Below, piece by piece: positions 48,988 through 61,200 of a stretch of DNA of 64,000 nt. Under the pieces are notes generated by a model that worked only from the letters and a program-made list of their open reading frames with translations, was not told the DNA's origin and ran no database searches. Origin of the DNA: Sorghum bicolor (lineage: Eukaryota > Streptophyta > Magnoliopsida > Poales > Poaceae); the NCBI RefSeq assembly GCF_000003195.3, contig NC_012870.2:19088501-19152500 (forward strand), written 5' to 3'. The position numbers were made by a program, and so were the translations under genes. Each line of letters opens with the position of its first letter. The stretch's first letter is position 1.

Positions 48988-49238
48988 TACTCACTCTATC
49001 CCAAATTATAAAATATTCCAAGAATCAGTCAAAGTATCTTAAGTTTGACCGATAATATAATAATATTTATTATACCAACTATGTATTATTAGATTCTTTA
49101 TTAATTATATTTTTATAGTATACCTATTTAATGTCATAAATCTTTATACTTCTCTCTATAATTTTGGTCAAACTTAAAATTCTTTGACTCTCTAAGATTT
49201 TTAGAATGTGTTAATTATAATTTAAAATGGAGGGAGTA
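48988..49238. mobile_element. Stowaway-type MITE
   Basis: TA-flanked with left end CTCACTCTATCCC and right end TTTAAAATGGAGGGAG, inverted Stowaway termini. About 250 bp and AT-rich. Confidence 0.7.
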
Positions 49239-49301
49239 TTAAGACCGTAAAGATGAAAAATTCTAATGCCAAAACCATTAAAATTTAATAACTATGGGTA
49301 C

Positions 49302-49526
49302 TACTCCCTCTGTACCTGGAAGGTTCGACTTCTACAATATGTGCCAGTCAATTTTTTTAAGTCTGACCAACTTATAGAAAAGAATATCAATATATATAAT
49401 ATAATATAAATATCTTATGAAAATATATCTATAATCAATGTAATGGTATTAATTTATTACTATAAATTTTAGTATTTTTTAGAAATTCGGTTAAAATTTT
49501 AAAAGTTTGACTTAGGATACGAAGTA
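49302..49526. mobile_element. Stowaway-type MITE
   Basis: TA-flanked with left end CTCCCTCTGTACC and right end GGATACGAAG, degenerate inverted termini. The AT-rich interior has the TCTGACCAACTTATAG motif shared with the copy at 19346. Confidence 0.6.
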
Positions 49527-50503
49527 CTGGTGTCCTGATGACATGATCAACAACTACCTTATTTATTTCCGTCACATCATGCTAGATCATTGACGTGTTG
49601 ATCATGTTGTGCCGTTGCCGTTGTGTGATAGGCTAGTACGGTTTTATGATCAGGGACTGGAGCACGTTCGGATCCTTTGGTTTTGCTAGAGCTCGTGTCC
49701 TTGATGAGCAATATAGTTGTAATAGTGCATGTAGTTGGATATGCATCGATGCTCATAAAAATAAATTTGTCCAATCTATTAGATATTCAACGGTGTTTTT
49801 CTATTACAATAAATTAGTGAACGATACTTTCTGTTATGATTTATCAGCCAAACCAATAGAATTCAAACGGTACCTTCACCTTACCAGTTAATTAAGTTAA
49901 TGCGAGCATGGAGGGTAGGCAAGCCAAAGGAGCCCTAAGGGTCTCCCCAATATTAGGTAAGAATCGTTGGTTGATGTGGACATAAAAAACAATTAAAAAC
50001 AGAAAAAAAGTTAAATCATGCAGCTGAGCTAATAAAACACTCACAATGCAGACTTTATCATAGAGTTTAAAATTATTTATTAACTCGAACAATATGGACT
50101 TAGAGTCTTATTTTTTCTACCTCTTTCTTCAATAAATATGCTGCCACATGAACAAAGTATCATAAATACTACGTATTTAATTGTCTTGTACTCTATGATA
50201 GATTTTTGTATTGTGAATGTCTGTCAAAGACTAAAAAAAAATCTAGGGAGGTGCGCGAGCTAGGCGCTTGAGCGCTCGATAGCGTGGTAACTTCCCTCCT
50301 TCTAATTGGTTCCCCAGTGATTCCAATCCGAGCTAGCGATTTTAAGACCGTTGGGGATGCCCTAAAATCTGGAATACCGAAGCAACATCCGGTTACTTTA
50401 TCGAACTGATTTACTTATCAATCCTTTTATTTCCTTTATTTATTTTCCAGGCACAGTGCAGACGTCAACAAGACATTTTCTTTTTGAACAATCAGTTCTA
50501 GTA
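49527..50503. other. Intergenic, no gene seen
   Basis: AT-rich spacer up to the gypsy target site. Short open frames have no recognisable similarity. Confidence 0.4.
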
Positions 50504-50508
50504 GTAAG

Positions 50509-51196
50509 TGTTGACACCATTTTTGGGCACGTGTCTAGGGTGGCAGGATAGGGTGACAGTACGATGCGGGTTGCTGATGAGGATGGTTGCCGATGAGGGA
50601 GAGGTTGAATGTGACTAAGTCCACAGGCAGTAATATGGTGCCGATGGCTGGATAAAAAGGTCTGCCGATGACTATGGCAAGGGGATTGCCGATGATGCGA
50701 AGGAGGAGTCCGGAAGCTGCCAGTTGTCATGTGGAGGAGTTTCGGTTTGTCACGAAGGATAGTTTTATTATTTCCTTAATTATTTGCATCGTTTTGTATA
50801 CGGATTCCGTGTAATTTGGAATTCGAATTCTAATCGTGTCTGGTTGTAGCTCTTTGAGCAGGGTATAAATATAAACCCTAGGACCTTGTAATAATCAATC
50901 AAGAAATCAATAAAACACACGTTTTTACTCATATTCCAGCATCTACTTTTCGACGACTTCGTCATACTTTTTTCTTTTTATTACGAGTTCTTAGGAATTC
51001 GTCGACTTAAGCTCGGCGTGTTCTCGAGTTCCGCGTGAGTACCTCTTAGCCGTGACATCCGGGCGCATCGCTGTTGTCAGGACTAAAGTATTCGAGTTAT
51101 CACCTTTGCCGATAGCAAGGTCAAATCGGCTGGCACGCCTTAACGTTTGAATCGGGTATTAGCCCTTTGTGTTTGCAGATCAGTTTTGCATCAACA
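50509..51196 (+). repeat. 5' LTR, 688 bp
   Basis: Starts TGTTGACACC and ends GCATCAACA. It contains a TATAAATA promoter box at 50864-50871 and an AATAAA polyadenylation signal at 50909-50914. It holds six GCCGAT/ATCGGC words. Relative to the 3' LTR it has an extra 66 bp at about 50922-50987. Confidence 0.95.
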
Positions 51197-51199
51197 CAT

Positions 51200-51222
51200 C
51201 TTTTGGCACGCCCGGTGGGACA
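51200..51222 (+). promoter_or_regulatory. Probable primer-binding site
   Basis: A few bases after the 5' LTR comes TTTTGGCACGCCCGGTGGG. It starts with a TGG complementary to a tRNA CCA end, as expected for a (-)-strand primer site. The tRNA was not identified. Confidence 0.55.
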
Positions 51223-51242
51223 GATTCAAGATCAAGATCAAC

Positions 51243-54200
51243 ATGTCGATCTCTGACCTCGATCAAGAGAACGTCATCCCCGTGACGGAGGCCAACCTCA
51301 AGGATGAGCAAAAGCAAGCTATTGCCCAAGCCATGGAAGAGTTCAAGCAGCAATGCCTGAGGTCTTTCAGCATAAACAGGAGCGGCGAAGTGGTCCAGAA
51401 AGATGCACTGCCGGCACCACGGCAGGTCACCTTTGACGCCAATCCTGGCAAGCTTCAAGATATGGTTGACAATGCCATCAATCGAGCGTTGATTAACCAA
51501 GCTGGTGTACTGTCTAATACGGTTTTCAACGCCGTGGCAAGAACTTTCAAGGAAGGACAAATCCCGCCAGATTATGTGGGGCCCTCCCATCATCAGCCAA
51601 CGGCACCAGAGGTCACGGCTCCATCGGCTGCCTTGACGAATGCAAGTACACAGTCTGCCGTCTCTCCAAGTACATTGGGGACTACTGGTGCACTATCTAT
51701 GCCGATGGCAACCAACCCACAAATTTCAGTTGGGCAGCATAAACTGACAACAGATATGTTGGCATCGGCAATGTCAGGGTTGACTCTTCCTCCCAACTGG
51801 TGGGGTTATGGTATGCCTCCAGAGTTGACGCCGGGAACATCACAAATAACTGACATGAGGGGCAAAACTCCTATGACATCGGCACCTCCCAATGCGCCGG
51901 TGAACCAGAGTCCTCGGTATACCACAACTACTACTGCAAGGCCTCACACTGGGAATCCTCAAGATTCAATGTTTCAGATGCCCAACGCATCGGCAGAGTC
52001 AATGCTCATGCAACAGAGGCCTATGGCCCAGTCGGGGTATGTCAATTCAACGACGGTACCCAATTACCAATCATCAGCAGCACCTATGCCGATGAACGCT
52101 AATAATGGATGGCTTGGACAGCAAGCCTTTCCACAATCGCCCCAGCAGGGTTATCAGACTACAGGGTTCCAGCAAGGGCAGGTCTATCCCGGGTTCCAAG
52201 GTCAGGGGATTCCCAACCAGCCAATAAATTTTGGACAGCAACTCGGAGGACAGCCAATCGGTGGACAGCAGTTTGGTGGTCCGCAGATTGGAGGACAGGT
52301 GACCAATACAATGTTCCATGCAGATCACGTCCCGAACAGACACGTGGAGGTTCGCCACCAAGTGCCAGATCCGCAGCCGCCTCATCGGCAAGATGCCGAT
52401 GCGTATTGGGCCGATAAGATTGCTGAAGTAATGAGGGAACAATTTGGGATAAAACCCAAAGTCAACACTTATTCTTATCGGACACCGTATCCTCCAGCGT
52501 ATGATTTGATCCCGCTTCCACATCGGTACAAGGTACCGGATTTTACAAAGTTTTCCGGACAGGACGACACGTCAACCATGGAGCATGTCAACAGGTTCAT
52601 TATTCAATGTGGAGAGGCTGGTAACAGGGATGAATTGAGGGTTCGTCTATTTTCATCATCATTGTCTGGATCGGCCTTTACTTGGTTCATATCATTACCT
52701 CCCAACTCAGTAATTACTTGGGCCGATCTAGAGAAGCAATTCCACAAATACTTCTTCTCGGGGGTTCATGAGAAGAAGATCACCGACTTGGTCAAGTTGA
52801 GGCAACGTAATGATGAGTCGGTTGAGGGATTTGTGCAGAGGATACGAGAGGTCAAGAATAAATGCTATAGCCTGGTTCTGGATGATCGGCAGCTAGCCGA
52901 TTTGGCTTTCCAGGGTTTGTTGCCACATATCAGGGATAAGTATGCCTCTCAGGAGTTCGAAAGTTTAAGTCATTTGGTGCAGAGGATATCTGATCAAGAC
53001 ATCAAGCCTTTCGAGCCTAAGAGGGCATGGAATAAGAAAGTGTCATTTATTGATGAAGCAACAAGCTCAGATTCCGATGAGGAACCAGTAATCGGTTTGG
53101 CAGAGTGGGTAAAAAACAAGAAGCCGATGTCTTGTCCTTTTGGGCAGAAGGAACCAGAGAAGTTTGCCTTTGACACCGCCAAGGCCGATAGGATATTTGA
53201 CTTTCTACTTCAGGAAGGTCAAATCAAACTGTCACCTAACCACGTGATCCCATCGGCAGAAGAGTTGAAGAGGATGAGATATTGCAAGTGGCATAATGCA
53301 ACTTCACATGACACCAACGAGTGCAAAGTATTCAGACAGCAGCTGCAATCGGCTATAGAGTCAGGGAGAATCAAGTTTGACAGTTCCAAAGCCCAGAAGC
53401 CGATGAAGATAGACCAACATCCTTTCCCGACAAACATGTTGGATGCTAAGGGGAAGGCTAAGGTCTTAACGTCGGAGACAGCTGAGAAGAGTGCATCGGT
53501 AGATCCTCAGCATCAAGTTACTACTGCCGATGCAAGAAGTAAGGGCTTGGTCCAGGAAGGAACTAGCTCAGGAAGGCTTCCTCGATCTGGTATCGTCATA
53601 ACTCATAGGAGGCCTCGAGAAAAATGGCAACAACGGGAAGATCGGTATCGGCGCCAGCAGGAAGATTATCAACGGGAAGAAGAAAGACGCCGACAGGAGT
53701 GGAATCGGCACAGGGATCATTGGAATTGCCCATTCTTCATCCATTGTTGGGAGGAAAATATCAAGCTTCCTACTGTCAGAGACTGCCCTGAATGCAACGG
53801 TTATGATCGGTACGATAGGAACGATCGGCGTTATCATGATGATGAACGGCGAGCTAATGGGCCGATCAGAGGAAGGGTGTCAGTTCATGACCGGCTGGGG
53901 GGCAGATTCAGTGGGCACAACAGACTTAGTGACCGTGTCCAGTATTTTCCCAGGAACCAAGAGGAGCTCGAAGGAATGGCTGATGCGCGGGTTCCCGACG
54001 AATTCATATTTTGCAGGGATGCTAACACGCATCGCATGGAGTCAAGGGAGAACCGACGCCCGACGGCAAGGCAAAGGCCACTTCCTCCATGGTGCCCTCG
54101 AGGATTAACCAAGACACAGAAAAGGAGATTGCAACGAGAAAGGCAAGAGGAGCTAAACAAGGGAGAGAACTCTGGAAGTCGGCAGCCGTCAGACACTAAG

Positions 54201-54890
54201 AGGGAAGGTCCATCGGCAGGCGTCAACATGGTCTTCATGTTGCCGATGGAGTTTCTTGCACCAGCCAGTGACGATGAGTTGGAATTTTCTGATCAGATAG
54301 CTCAGTTGGCTCTGGATCCGATGACGGCTATCTTTGAGAAACCTGCCGATGACGAGAGGCAGCATCTTAAAGCTTTGTTCCTCAAAGGAAGGGTTGATGG
54401 GCAACCAATGACCAAGATCCTAGTTGATGGTGGAGCTGCTATTAATATTATGCCGTATGCAGTATATCGGAAGCTTGGGAAAGGGGATCAAGATTTGACC
54501 AAGACCGATATGATGCTCAAAGACTTTGAAGGAAACGTGTCTCCAGTCAAGGGGGCGATATGTGCAGAGTTGACCATCGGCAGCAAAACCTTGCCGACAA
54601 CTTTTTTCGTGATCAGCGGAAAAGGTGCCTACAATTTATTATTGGGGAGAGATTGGATTCATGCCAATTGTTGTGTCCCATCTACAATGCATCAGTGCTT
54701 GGTTCAGTGGGTAGGTGACAAGATTGAGATCGTCCCGGGAGATTCTTCTTATGTTATCGCATCGGCAGAAGCGGATACTTACGAAAGGACCAGGTGCATT
54801 TCAGGAGAAGTTTGGGAGAAAGATTTTCTCAAAGTTGCCGATTATGAGATTCCACCGATCCAAGCAGTCGGTTCTGACGACGGTTTTTAA
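51243..54890 (+). CDS. Gag-protease polyprotein of the Tat element
   Basis: 1215 residues, uninterrupted. The ATG at 51243 gives MSISDLDQEN and is the first start after the primer site. Parts in order: a long Gln/Pro/Met-rich N-terminal region (to about 420); a retrotransposon gag domain (about 425-620, with DFTKFSGQDD and ITWADLEKQFHKYF); a CKWH...H...C zinc motif (about 680-700, YCKWHNATSHDTNECK); an Arg-rich central region; and an aspartic protease with ILVDGGAAINIMP. DGGA replaces the common D(S/T)GA, as often seen in Tat elements. It forms the particle and processes the polyproteins. The stop overlaps the pol start (TAATG). Confidence 0.9.
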   Translation: MSISDLDQENVIPVTEANLKDEQKQAIAQAMEEFKQQCLRSFSINRSGEVVQKDALPAPRQVTFDANPGKLQDMVDNAINRALINQAGVLSNTVFNAVARTFKEGQIPPDYVGPSHHQPTAPEVTAPSAALTNASTQSAVSPSTLGTTGALSMPMATNPQISVGQHKLTTDMLASAMSGLTLPPNWWGYGMPPELTPGTSQITDMRGKTPMTSAPPNAPVNQSPRYTTTTTARPHTGNPQDSMFQMPNASAESMLMQQRPMAQSGYVNSTTVPNYQSSAAPMPMNANNGWLGQQAFPQSPQQGYQTTGFQQGQVYPGFQGQGIPNQPINFGQQLGGQPIGGQQFGGPQIGGQVTNTMFHADHVPNRHVEVRHQVPDPQPPHRQDADAYWADKIAEVMREQFGIKPKVNTYSYRTPYPPAYDLIPLPHRYKVPDFTKFSGQDDTSTMEHVNRFIIQCGEAGNRDELRVRLFSSSLSGSAFTWFISLPPNSVITWADLEKQFHKYFFSGVHEKKITDLVKLRQRNDESVEGFVQRIREVKNKCYSLVLDDRQLADLAFQGLLPHIRDKYASQEFESLSHLVQRISDQDIKPFEPKRAWNKKVSFIDEATSSDSDEEPVIGLAEWVKNKKPMSCPFGQKEPEKFAFDTAKADRIFDFLLQEGQIKLSPNHVIPSAEELKRMRYCKWHNATSHDTNECKVFRQQLQSAIESGRIKFDSSKAQKPMKIDQHPFPTNMLDAKGKAKVLTSETAEKSASVDPQHQVTTADARSKGLVQEGTSSGRLPRSGIVITHRRPREKWQQREDRYRRQQEDYQREEERRRQEWNRHRDHWNCPFFIHCWEENIKLPTVRDCPECNGYDRYDRNDRRYHDDERRANGPIRGRVSVHDRLGGRFSGHNRLSDRVQYFPRNQEELEGMADARVPDEFIFCRDANTHRMESRENRRPTARQRPLPPWCPRGLTKTQKRRLQRERQEELNKGENSGSRQPSDTKREGPSAGVNMVFMLPMEFLAPASDDELEFSDQIAQLALDPMTAIFEKPADDERQHLKALFLKGRVDGQPMTKILVDGGAAINIMPYAVYRKLGKGDQDLTKTDMMLKDFEGNVSPVKGAICAELTIGSKTLPTTFFVISGKGAYNLLLGRDWIHANCCVPSTMHQCLVQWVGDKIEIVPGDSSYVIASAEADTYERTRCISGEVWEKDFLKVADYEIPPIQAVGSDDGF

Positions 54891-57800
54891 TGGATAGATT
54901 CGCCGATGATGGAAAATTAGGCCAGGGATTCACATCGGCCGATGATTTGGTAGAAGTAGATATAGGTAGTGGTGATAAGCCTAGGCCTACTTTTATTAGT
55001 GCTAAATTAGATCCTGAGTGTAAGCGACAATTGATTAGTTTGTTAAGGGAATATAAAGATTGCTTTGCTTGGGATTATACAGAGATGCCTGGTTTAGACC
55101 GATCAATTGTCGAACATCAGTTACCCATCAAGTCTGGATTTCGGCCACATCAGCAACCAGCCCGCCGATGTAATCCTAACATTCTACCTGATATTAAGGC
55201 CGAAATCACTAAACTTATTGAAGCTAAGTTTATTCGGTAGTGTCGGTATGCCGAATGGATTTCCAATGTTGTTACGGTTTACAAGAAGAACGGGAAGCTT
55301 CGGGTGTGCATTGATTTCAGGAATCTCAATAAAGCTACACCGATGGATGGATACCCAATGCCTGTCGCCGATCTACTGGTTGATGCTGCGGCTGGCCATC
55401 GGGTCATCAGCTTCATGGATGGTAATGCAGGTTACAATCAAATATTCATGGCAGAGGAGGATATTCCAAAAACCGCATTCAGGTGTCCTGGTCATGTTGG
55501 ACTATTTGAATGGATAGTCATGACTTTTGGGTTAAAGAATGCTGGTGCTACTTATCAAAGGGCTATGAATTTTATATTTCATGAGTTCATCGGCAAGCTC
55601 GTAGAGATTTATATTGATGATGTGGTGGTTAAGTCTGGAGATTTCTCAAAGCATCTTGCCGATTTACGAAAAGTGTTGGAGTGCACAAGGAAGCATGGAT
55701 TGAAGATGAATCCCAACAAGTGTGCATTTGGCGTATCGGCAGGGTAGTTTCTTGGTTTCATGGTACATCAGAGGGGTATTAAAATTAGTCGAAGATCTAT
55801 TGATGCCATCAATAAAATAGTGGCCCCTACCAATAAAACCGAGCTCCAATCCTTGATCGACAAGGTGAATTTTATCAGAAGATTTATATCGAATTTATCT
55901 GGGAGGATTCGTGCTTTCAGTCCTCTTCTTAAATTGAAAGCCGATCAAGAGTTTGTTTGGGGAGAAGAACAGCAGTTGGCTCTGGATGAAATCAAGAAGT
56001 ATCTAGTAAATCCTCCAGTTTTAGTTCCACCTCAACAAGGGAAGCCCTTCAAATTGTATTTATCTACCGATGGATCGGTTATCGGTTCAGCTTTAGTTCA
56101 AGAATTTGAAGGGAAAGAGAGGGTAATTTATTATTTGAGTAGGAGGTTGATTGATGCTGAAACCAGGTATTCGGCCATTGAGAAACTGTGCTTATGCTTA
56201 TATTTTTCATGTATCAAGCTGAGACATTACCTGTTATCGGCCGAATGTGCTGTTGTTTGCAAAGATGACGTGGTCCGATACATGCTATCTATGCCGATTA
56301 TGAATGGTAGGATCGGTAAATGGATTTTAGCGCTGTCGGAGTTCGATTTGCGTTACGAATCGGCTAAGGCAGTCAAAGGGCAGATTATGGCCGATTTTGT
56401 GACTCAGCATTGCGGTCTAGTGGAAACCTTGGAAATTGCACCCTGGACGCTCTTCTTTGATGGATCTACCTGTGACCGGGGGGCAGGAATCGGCATTGTA
56501 TTAGTTTCTCCTAAGGGGAGGAAGTATGAGTTTTCCTTGCCGATTGTTGCTACATCAACAAATAATCAGGCTGAGTATCAAGCTCTGATCAAGGGATTGG
56601 AGTTGTTAAGAGAAGTTCGTGCTGATGCTGTTGAAATATTCGGGGATTCTATGTTGGTTATAAATCAATTGGCCGGAAGCTATGAATGCCGAAGTGAAGT
56701 TCTCATAACCTATTTTGAGAGAAGTATGCAACTGTTAAAGGAATTCAAGGACTTCCGATTGGAGCATGTTCCCCGATTGCATAATGAAGACGCTAATCGG
56801 TTAGCTCAGCATGCCTCGGGATATCAGCCAATGATTAATGCGACATCGGCAGTCGGTGCCGGTGATTGGAGGAAAGAAATTATTGATTATCTAAAAGATC
56901 CATCCAAAAAAGTTGAAAGACGGGTTCGATTTCAGGCAACCAAGTATGTGCTCCTTGAAAATGAATTGTATTATCGAACTATCGACGGAATTCTTCTCCG
57001 ATGCTTGGGTGATGATGAAGCCAGAAGTTTGATGGGGGAAATCCATGAAGGAGTGTGTGGAGCGCATCAGTCAGCTTTTAAGATGAAGTGGATGATTCGA
57101 AGGAATGGATATTTTTGGCCAACCATACTTGAAGATTGTTTTAAATATTTCAAGGGATGTCAAGGTTGTCAAAAGTTCGGTAATATCCAGAGAGCACCCG
57201 CATCGGCTATGAATCCTATAATAAAACCTTGGCCGTTCCGGGGATGGGCCATCGATCTGATCGGCCAGATTTATCCACCATCTAGCAAAGGGCATAAGTT
57301 CATTCTAGTTGCCACTGACTATTTCACTAAGTGGGTCGAAGCTATTCCTTTGAAGAAAATCACATCGGCCAATATGATTGATTTTGTGAAGGAGCATATT
57401 ATTTACCGATTTGGGATTCCCCAAACGATTACTACCGATCAGGGCACCATGTTCACGTCGGGGGAGTTCGATGAATTCGCAATCGGTATGGGAATTAAAG
57501 TGTTGAATTCTTCTCCTTATTATGCTCAAGCCAATGGGCAGGCCGAAGCGTCTAACAAAGGAATTATCAAGCTTATTAAACGAAAGATTGAAGAAAATCC
57601 TAGGCGGTGGCATACATCATTAAATGAAGCATTGTGGTCTTATCGGATGGCTTGTCACGGATCGACCAAGGTATCACCCTATCAATTGGTGTATGGACAT
57701 GATGCCGTGTTGCCTTGGGAAATTAAGGCTGGATCTAGGCGATTATCTTTTCAAGATCAATTGACTTCCGACAATTATGCCACTTTGATGACCGATGAAT

Positions 57801-58123
57801 TGGATGATCTAGTAGGGCATCGGTTAAAAGCTTTAATGAGTATAGAAGAAAATAAGAAAAGAGTTGCTAGATGGTATGATAAGAAAGTGAAGGCTAAAGA
57901 GTTTGCCGATGGGGATTTGGTATGGAAATTAATTTTACCAGTTGGGACCAAAAGCTCGAAGTTTGGGAAGTGGTCTCCTAATTGGGAGGGTCCTTATCGG
58001 ATAAGTCGATCGGCTCCTGGTAATGCCTACATTCTAGAAACCCTTGAAGGAATTGAATTTCCCAGAGCATTAAACGGCAAATATTTAAAGAAGTACTACC
58101 CCAGTATATGGGTCGATGCATAA
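54890..58123 (+). pseudogene. Pol polyprotein (RT, RNase H, aRNase H, integrase) with two stop codons
   Basis: Same frame throughout (1078 codons) but interrupted by TAG at 55238 and TAG at 55745. The RT shows VCIDFRNLNKATP, the QIFM block and the catalytic YIDD. The retroviral-type RNase H follows (LYLSTDGS...VIYYLSRRL). A second, archaeal-type RNase H has FFDGSTC, NNQAEYQAL and GDSMLV. Integrase has a zinc region (H...CGAH, CQGC), the acidic residues in AIDLIG, TTDQGT and GQAEASNKG, and a C-terminal core-like tail. The first stop truncates RT before its catalytic site, so no enzyme can be made without readthrough or help in trans. Its end converges on the antisense gene, 153 bp away. Confidence 0.92.
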
Positions 58124-58227
58124 AAGTTTAGGTGCCAATAACACTCCTATCGGCTGGAGCCAAATGCTTGGGGACAGAACTTGGTGTTTCAAAAGTTTAG
58201 GCGCCGATAACAGTCCTATCGGCTAGA
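58122..58227. repeat. Direct repeat between converging pol and antisense gene
   Basis: A 37-bp word starting AAAAGTTTAGG and ending CCTATCGGCT(G/A)GA occurs at 58122 and again at 58191, a 69-bp period with a few mismatches. It contains the GCCGAT/ATCGGC hexamer. It fills the gap where the two opposing transcripts meet. Confidence 0.75.
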
Positions 58228-58276
58228 CTAAAAGTTGAGGAAGCAGGAAAGCGTAGATACAATGCCGATGGAAACT

Positions 58277-61200
58277 CTATGTGTTAAGCAGCGACTGGAT
58301 AGCCGATATAGCACGTAGCCGAATTTGGTTGGCTGCTTCTATCTCCTTGATGTCATCATCGGCAGAACCTTCTATCGGCTTTAGCTTCTTCTTCAGTTGG
58401 AGTGCCTTGCGACCATGAACATTTCGCTCGTGCTCAAGAAGCCTGATGGTCTCTGGTAATTGGTTCTCTTCCTGTTGGGCTTGGGATAAGGCGTTCTCCA
58501 CTTCCTTGAGTTCCGCCAACAGGGATTCTCTTCTTGCCGATAGATCGGATATCTTCTGCTTCAGCGCATCTCCTGAAGATTTCAGGATACCGATGGTCTT
58601 GTGCTTCTCATCGGTCAGGAGTTTCTCTTTCCTCATTTCATCGGAGAGTTGAGTTTGAGCGGCTCTATCGGCAAGACGCCGAGAAGCTCTCTGGTACTGC
58701 AGCTGGCGACTCTCCAGATGAGCGGCTTGGAACAGGATTTCTTCGACGTCGGCTGGGATTTGGCCTCTGAGAGTTCTGAACAGGGTCTTGGTAGGGTCAG
58801 AGTCATCGACCAAATGCGCTGTATCCTGGTGAAGGAGAACTGACAATTCTTCCAGCCTGGCCCTGGTCTCTGCCGATGTAATGCCAACTGTCTGGGAAGA
58901 ACTTGCTTCTTCGCCTTCTTCTTCAGAGAGATCGATGGCGAAGGAAAACAGGCTATCAGGAGAATCTTGTTCCTGGGAGGGAAAGCAAGGTTAGCTCATA
59001 TTCGGAGAATCGGCAAATGGTGCTGGCGGTAAACAGTGACTTACTTGCTTCAAGGCGATCTCTTGCCTTGGACTGGGAGGTGCTGACGGAGCTGCGGACT
59101 GACCGGCCAAAGATGCCGATGGAACTGCAGGTTGATCGGCTAAGGTTGCCGATGGGACGATATCGATTGAAAGAAGACAAGAAAGGTTATGAGACTAAAT
59201 GAGAATGAGTTCATCGGCAACGGTATTGTTAAAGTATGTTACCTGGAGGGGGAACAACGGTTGTCTGAATCGGGAGAGCCGCCGGTGATATAATTGGACC
59301 CACCGGACCAGTTGCTTGTTCACCCACATCGACTGATGTACTTTCTGTTTGAGGCTCTTCCTGCTGGGATTCTTCCATCTGTGGTGCATCCTGCATTGGT
59401 TGGGGAGATGGCACTTGCTGTGTCTGGACTTCTGGAGAAGAAGGAGAAGACTCTACTGGGATTGGAGATACCGGAGGAGGAGGGGGAGCTGCCACTTTTT
59501 GGCGTTTCGTTTCGGCCCTGGTGCTCTTGACACCCTTCCTCTTTGGCTGGCTGGACTGGGTGGCATCGGCACCTTGAAGTGTGACCTTTGCCGATGCACT
59601 GGTTTGCTGCAATAATGAACAAGGGTTTGTAAGTATAAATAAAGCCGATATAAAGATAGTCAGCGTAAAAGATAAAGATTTGACAAATTGCCTTGAAAGC
59701 CCGCGCCAGAGTAGGAGCAGCTACCGTTGGTGATGTCTGGGTTCTCCTGGTAGTAACTTTCCTGAGGCGCGCACCCCGATGCACGATGGAAGCCAGAGTG
59801 GGAGCATTGTGGCCGATTGAGGAAATCGGGCCTGATGGAAACAAGTCAATCGGCTTGCCACTCCTGCTAACCAATGGAGGAATATTGTCAACCTGCAAAA
59901 GGAATACAAGGGTAAGCTGCCGATAGAAGTAATAGTGAGAAAATGAAACGTTAGTTTGAGTTACTTACAGTGTCATCGGGAACTTCGTATTCGGGGTCAA
60001 TCATGCCGCGGTATGAAAGTGCCGATCTGCAGAATAGATGCTCTTTCCATTCTGCCCACCATAACTTGTATGCCTGAGTGATAAAAGCAGCCGGAACCCA
60101 TTCTGACAGATCTACATCTACATCGGCGTTTGGTGGTAGTTGGGCTACTCGAGTCCACTCAAGAAGGTTGTTGATGGTTTCTCTAGGTTTTATTACATCG
60201 GCATAAGGAAGTGCAATCGGCAACTGGCCGAAAGCTAACTGGCGAGCTAATGCCGATGGATTGTAAAATTCGTAAGTCTGGGGAGAAGTTTTCGTGCTAC
60301 CGAAGAAATTCACTGGAATGGCTCTGGGAGTCACAATTGCCATCATCGCCTCATTGTCCCTGTCGAGAGCTTCATCAAATGGATTGAAGGTCAGAGGGAG
60401 CATGCTATCTGGGTCATCATAAGCCAGCCATGGTCGTTCATCTCTGGCCAGACCCTCATACAGAGTCTCGAAGAATCGGCCGATCTGATCCGGATTGTTC
60501 CCTGAACCGGGTAAGACTATAACGGCTTCGCCAAAGTTCAAGGGGGCACGCGTTGCCGATTCCTCTTCACCCAACACATGATTTTCGGCTATATCTCTTG
60601 GGAAGTGCCGTGAGAACAAGTTGAAATCAAGGCGCTTATGCAGGTGCAGATTGAGCCACATATTAATAAACCACCAGGGGCCTCCCAAGTTGCCGATGGA
60701 TTGGCCAAGCAGGAGTTTCTGGGCTACCTGATGAAGAAGGTGGTAAACAGCGCTGAGCAAATATCGGCCGAGAGGAAATTGGCCACCGTTAGCCAGTCTT
60801 TCTGCTGCCGATAGATAGACAGAAGTCGGTCCTGCCGATCGACCACAGAATACAAACTTGTCCAGCCACATGTTCAGAAAGGTGGTTTGCTCCTTTATGG
60901 TGACAGGCCCTCTCCCGCGGTACTTCTGGATGTACCCTGACCAACCGCCGATAGCGCGAGTCTCCACTTTGGCACTGGGGGCAGTATCAAAAAAGTGGGT
61001 GCTATCGGCAGAAGATATATCTAGCCCAGTGAGCATGGCTACATCGGCAAGGGTAGGAGAAGCAGGGCCGTGGCCAAAAACAAAAGCATTGAGAGTGTCT
61101 GACCAAAAGTAGGATGCAGCTATCAGCAGTGACTCGTTCCTGTGCATATCGGCAATGGATAGCCTAATGCATTGGGCTAGCTTCCTCTCACCCCACTGGA

